Source: Lachnospiraceae bacterium (GTDB taxonomy: Bacteria; Bacillota; Clostridia; Lachnospirales; Lachnospiraceae). Taken from it: 17,709 nucleotides of DNA. The notes beneath the pieces are model-generated. The model saw nothing but the letters and a program-made list of their open reading frames with translations. It was not told the origin of the DNA and ran no database searches. The translations under genes and the position numbers were made by a program. The stretch spans positions 1 through 17,709 of the forward strand of contig CAADSM010000012.1 of the NCBI GenBank assembly GCA_900751785.1, given 5' to 3'. Every line of letters starts with the position of its first letter. Within the stretch, counting starts at the first letter, position 1. Positions 16,652 to 17,709 of the stretch are shown in pieces.

Positions 16652-17443
16652 TCACGGCTGTTTGCCGATGTAGGCAAGGATGCCGCCGTCCACGTAGAGG
16701 ATATGTCCGTTCACGAAATTCGACGCGTCTGAAGCCAGGAATACTGCCGGTCCCTGAAGATCCTCCGGCGTTCCCCATCTTGCAGCCGGCGTCTTGGAGA
16801 TGATGAACTGATCAAACGGGTGTCTGCTTCCGTCAGCCTGCTTCTCCCGAAGCGGTGCTGTCTGCGGTGTCGCGATATATCCGGGTCCGATACCGTTGCA
16901 CTGGATGTTGTGTCCGCCGAACTCAGAGCAGATATTTCTCGTGAGCATCTTAAGACCGCCCTTTGCCGCCGCATAAGCAGAAACAGTCTCGCGTCCGAGC
17001 TCGCTCATCATGGAGCAGACGTTGATGATCTTGCCGTGTCCCTTCTCGATCATTCCCGGGAGCACTGCCTTGGATACGATAAACGGTGCATTCAGATCTG
17101 TGTCTACGACCTTTCTGAACTCATCAGCGCCGGTCTCAAGCATCGGCTTTCTAAGGATGATGCCCGCATTGTTGACAAGGATGTCGATCACGCCCACTTC
17201 CTCATTGATCTGCGAGATCATCTTCTTGACCTGCTCCTCGTCTGTCACGTCGCACACATAGCCGTGCACATCGATCCCTTTTTCTTTATACTTTGCGATC
17301 CCCTTCTCCACGCTCTCCGGATGAACTCCGTTGAAGCAGATCGTGGCTCCTGCCTCAGCGTACGCAGAAGCAATAGCGAACCCGATCCCGTAGGAACCTC
17401 CTGTCACGAGTGCAACCTTACCTTCCAGTGAAAAATTTACCAT
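16652..17443 (-). CDS. kduD: KduD-type SDR: 2-deoxy-D-gluconate 3-dehydrogenase / 2-keto-3-deoxygluconate dehydrogenase
   Basis: 263 aa classical short-chain dehydrogenase. The Rossmann Gly motif TGGSYGIG lies at residues 14-21, NNAG at 91-94, and the catalytic triad is S144, Y157 and K161 (SAYAAAK). The C-terminal segment contains PGYIATPQTAPLR and FVNGHILYVDGG, typical of the KduD/gluconate-5-dehydrogenase group. In GAG and pectin catabolism this enzyme interconverts 3-deoxy-hexodiulosonate and 2-keto-3-deoxygluconate with NAD(P)H. The neighbours kduI (49 nt upstream) and GH88 (downstream) strongly support that role over gluconate metabolism. An SD-like AAAGGAAG precedes the ATG. Sequence alone does not fix the cofactor or separate KduD from the DhuD functional class. 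Confidence 0.9.
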   Translation of the reverse strand: MVNFSLEGKVALVTGGSYGIGFAIASAYAEAGATICFNGVHPESVEKGIAKYKEKGIDVHGYVCDVTDEEQVKKMISQINEEVGVIDILVNNAGIILRKPMLETGADEFRKVVDTDLNAPFIVSKAVLPGMIEKGHGKIINVCSMMSELGRETVSAYAAAKGGLKMLTRNICSEFGGHNIQCNGIGPGYIATPQTAPLREKQADGSRHPFDQFIISKTPAARWGTPEDLQGPAVFLASDASNFVNGHILYVDGGILAYIGKQP

Positions 17444-17492
17444 GATCTTTTCTTCCTTTCTTTTTATTGCCGTTACTGTCCGCAGCAGCTAA

Positions 17493-17709
17493 TTATCTCA
17501 GATCTTTATTTGAAATATTGTCCATGTCGTCATAGTCCTGATTCTCTCCGCACATTCCCCAGATAAAGGTGTATGCCCTGGATCCGCAGCCTGAGTGGAT
17601 GGACCAGCTCGGGGAGATCACCGCCTCTTCGTTGTGCATGATGATATGCCTTGTCTCCTGCGGCTCCCCCCCATAATGAACGAAAAAAGAAACGCCCCCC
17701 CCTTTAAAA
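17493..17709 (-). CDS. kduI: 5-keto-4-deoxyuronate isomerase, C-terminal part only
   Basis: 72 codons of the 3' end are visible; the N-terminal about 200 residues lie beyond the window. The C-terminus shows family-typical blocks: [18 protein letters not shown], then [21 protein letters not shown] and DDMDN, ending NKDLR with a TAA. KduI isomerises 5-keto-4-deoxyuronate, released from unsaturated uronate, before reduction by KduD. It is the first visible gene of the operon, so the promoter lies outside the window. The outermost residues (upstream of GEPQETRH) read [13 protein letters not shown] instead of the expected RVFH-M-G-like block and sit on runs of 7-8 identical bases. I suspect sequence errors at a contig end rather than a real variant. 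Confidence 0.9.
   Translation of the reverse strand, partial: FKGGGVSFFVHYGGEPQETRHIIMHNEEAVISPSWSIHSGCGSRAYTFIWGMCGENQDYDDMDNISNKDLR

Overview
This window looks like a piece of a Clostridia genome, most likely Lachnospiraceae. That placement is inferred from the moderate-to-high GC with strong Shine-Dalgarno sites, the T-box-controlled valS followed by an LtaS-type sulfatase gene and folC, a DUF6512-type membrane protein, and a Gram-positive glycosaminoglycan (GAG) utilisation operon. Nearly every gene is on the minus strand, so transcription runs from high to low coordinates. Both ends cut through genes: a tetratricopeptide-repeat (TPR) protein at the left and kduI at the right.

Left block (about 1-7530): a housekeeping operon transcribed leftwards. 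A consensus sigma-70 promoter at about 7502-7530 drives a T-box leader (about 7200-7495) with a Val-type specifier, a T-box core matching a tRNA ending in ACCA, and a terminator hairpin. It is followed by valS, an LtaS-family sulfatase/phosphotransferase, folC, a 44-aa acidic ORF and a TPR protein. The junctions are tight: 13 nt between valS and the LtaS-like gene, a 4-nt ATGA overlap into folC, and a 7-nt overlap into the 44-aa ORF. Translational coupling is therefore likely.

Middle block (about 7531-10516): accessory material. An AT-rich islet holds a single-pass membrane protein that resembles orphan anti-sigma-type proteins, a short degenerate ORF just upstream of it, and on the plus strand an unreported-looking 51-aa two-helix membrane protein. 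Next come a membrane-anchored glucosaminidase-domain protein (minus) and a divergently transcribed DUF6512-type integral membrane protein (plus).

Right block (10460-17709): a GAG (hyaluronan/chondroitin-type) degradation operon in the order kduI, kduD-like SDR, GH88 unsaturated glucuronyl hydrolase, a cytoplasmic discoidin-like carbohydrate-binding protein, and a large secreted, probably wall-anchored PL8 lyase. The reconstructed pathway is as follows. The PL8 lyase cleaves polymer at the cell surface into 4,5-unsaturated disaccharides, which are imported by a transporter not in this window. GH88 then releases the unsaturated uronate in the cytoplasm, and KduI and KduD convert it to 2-keto-3-deoxygluconate. 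No tRNA, rRNA, CRISPR array or insertion sequence was recognised. The last roughly 45 bases (homopolymer-rich) look corrupted relative to the KduI family, as at a contig end.
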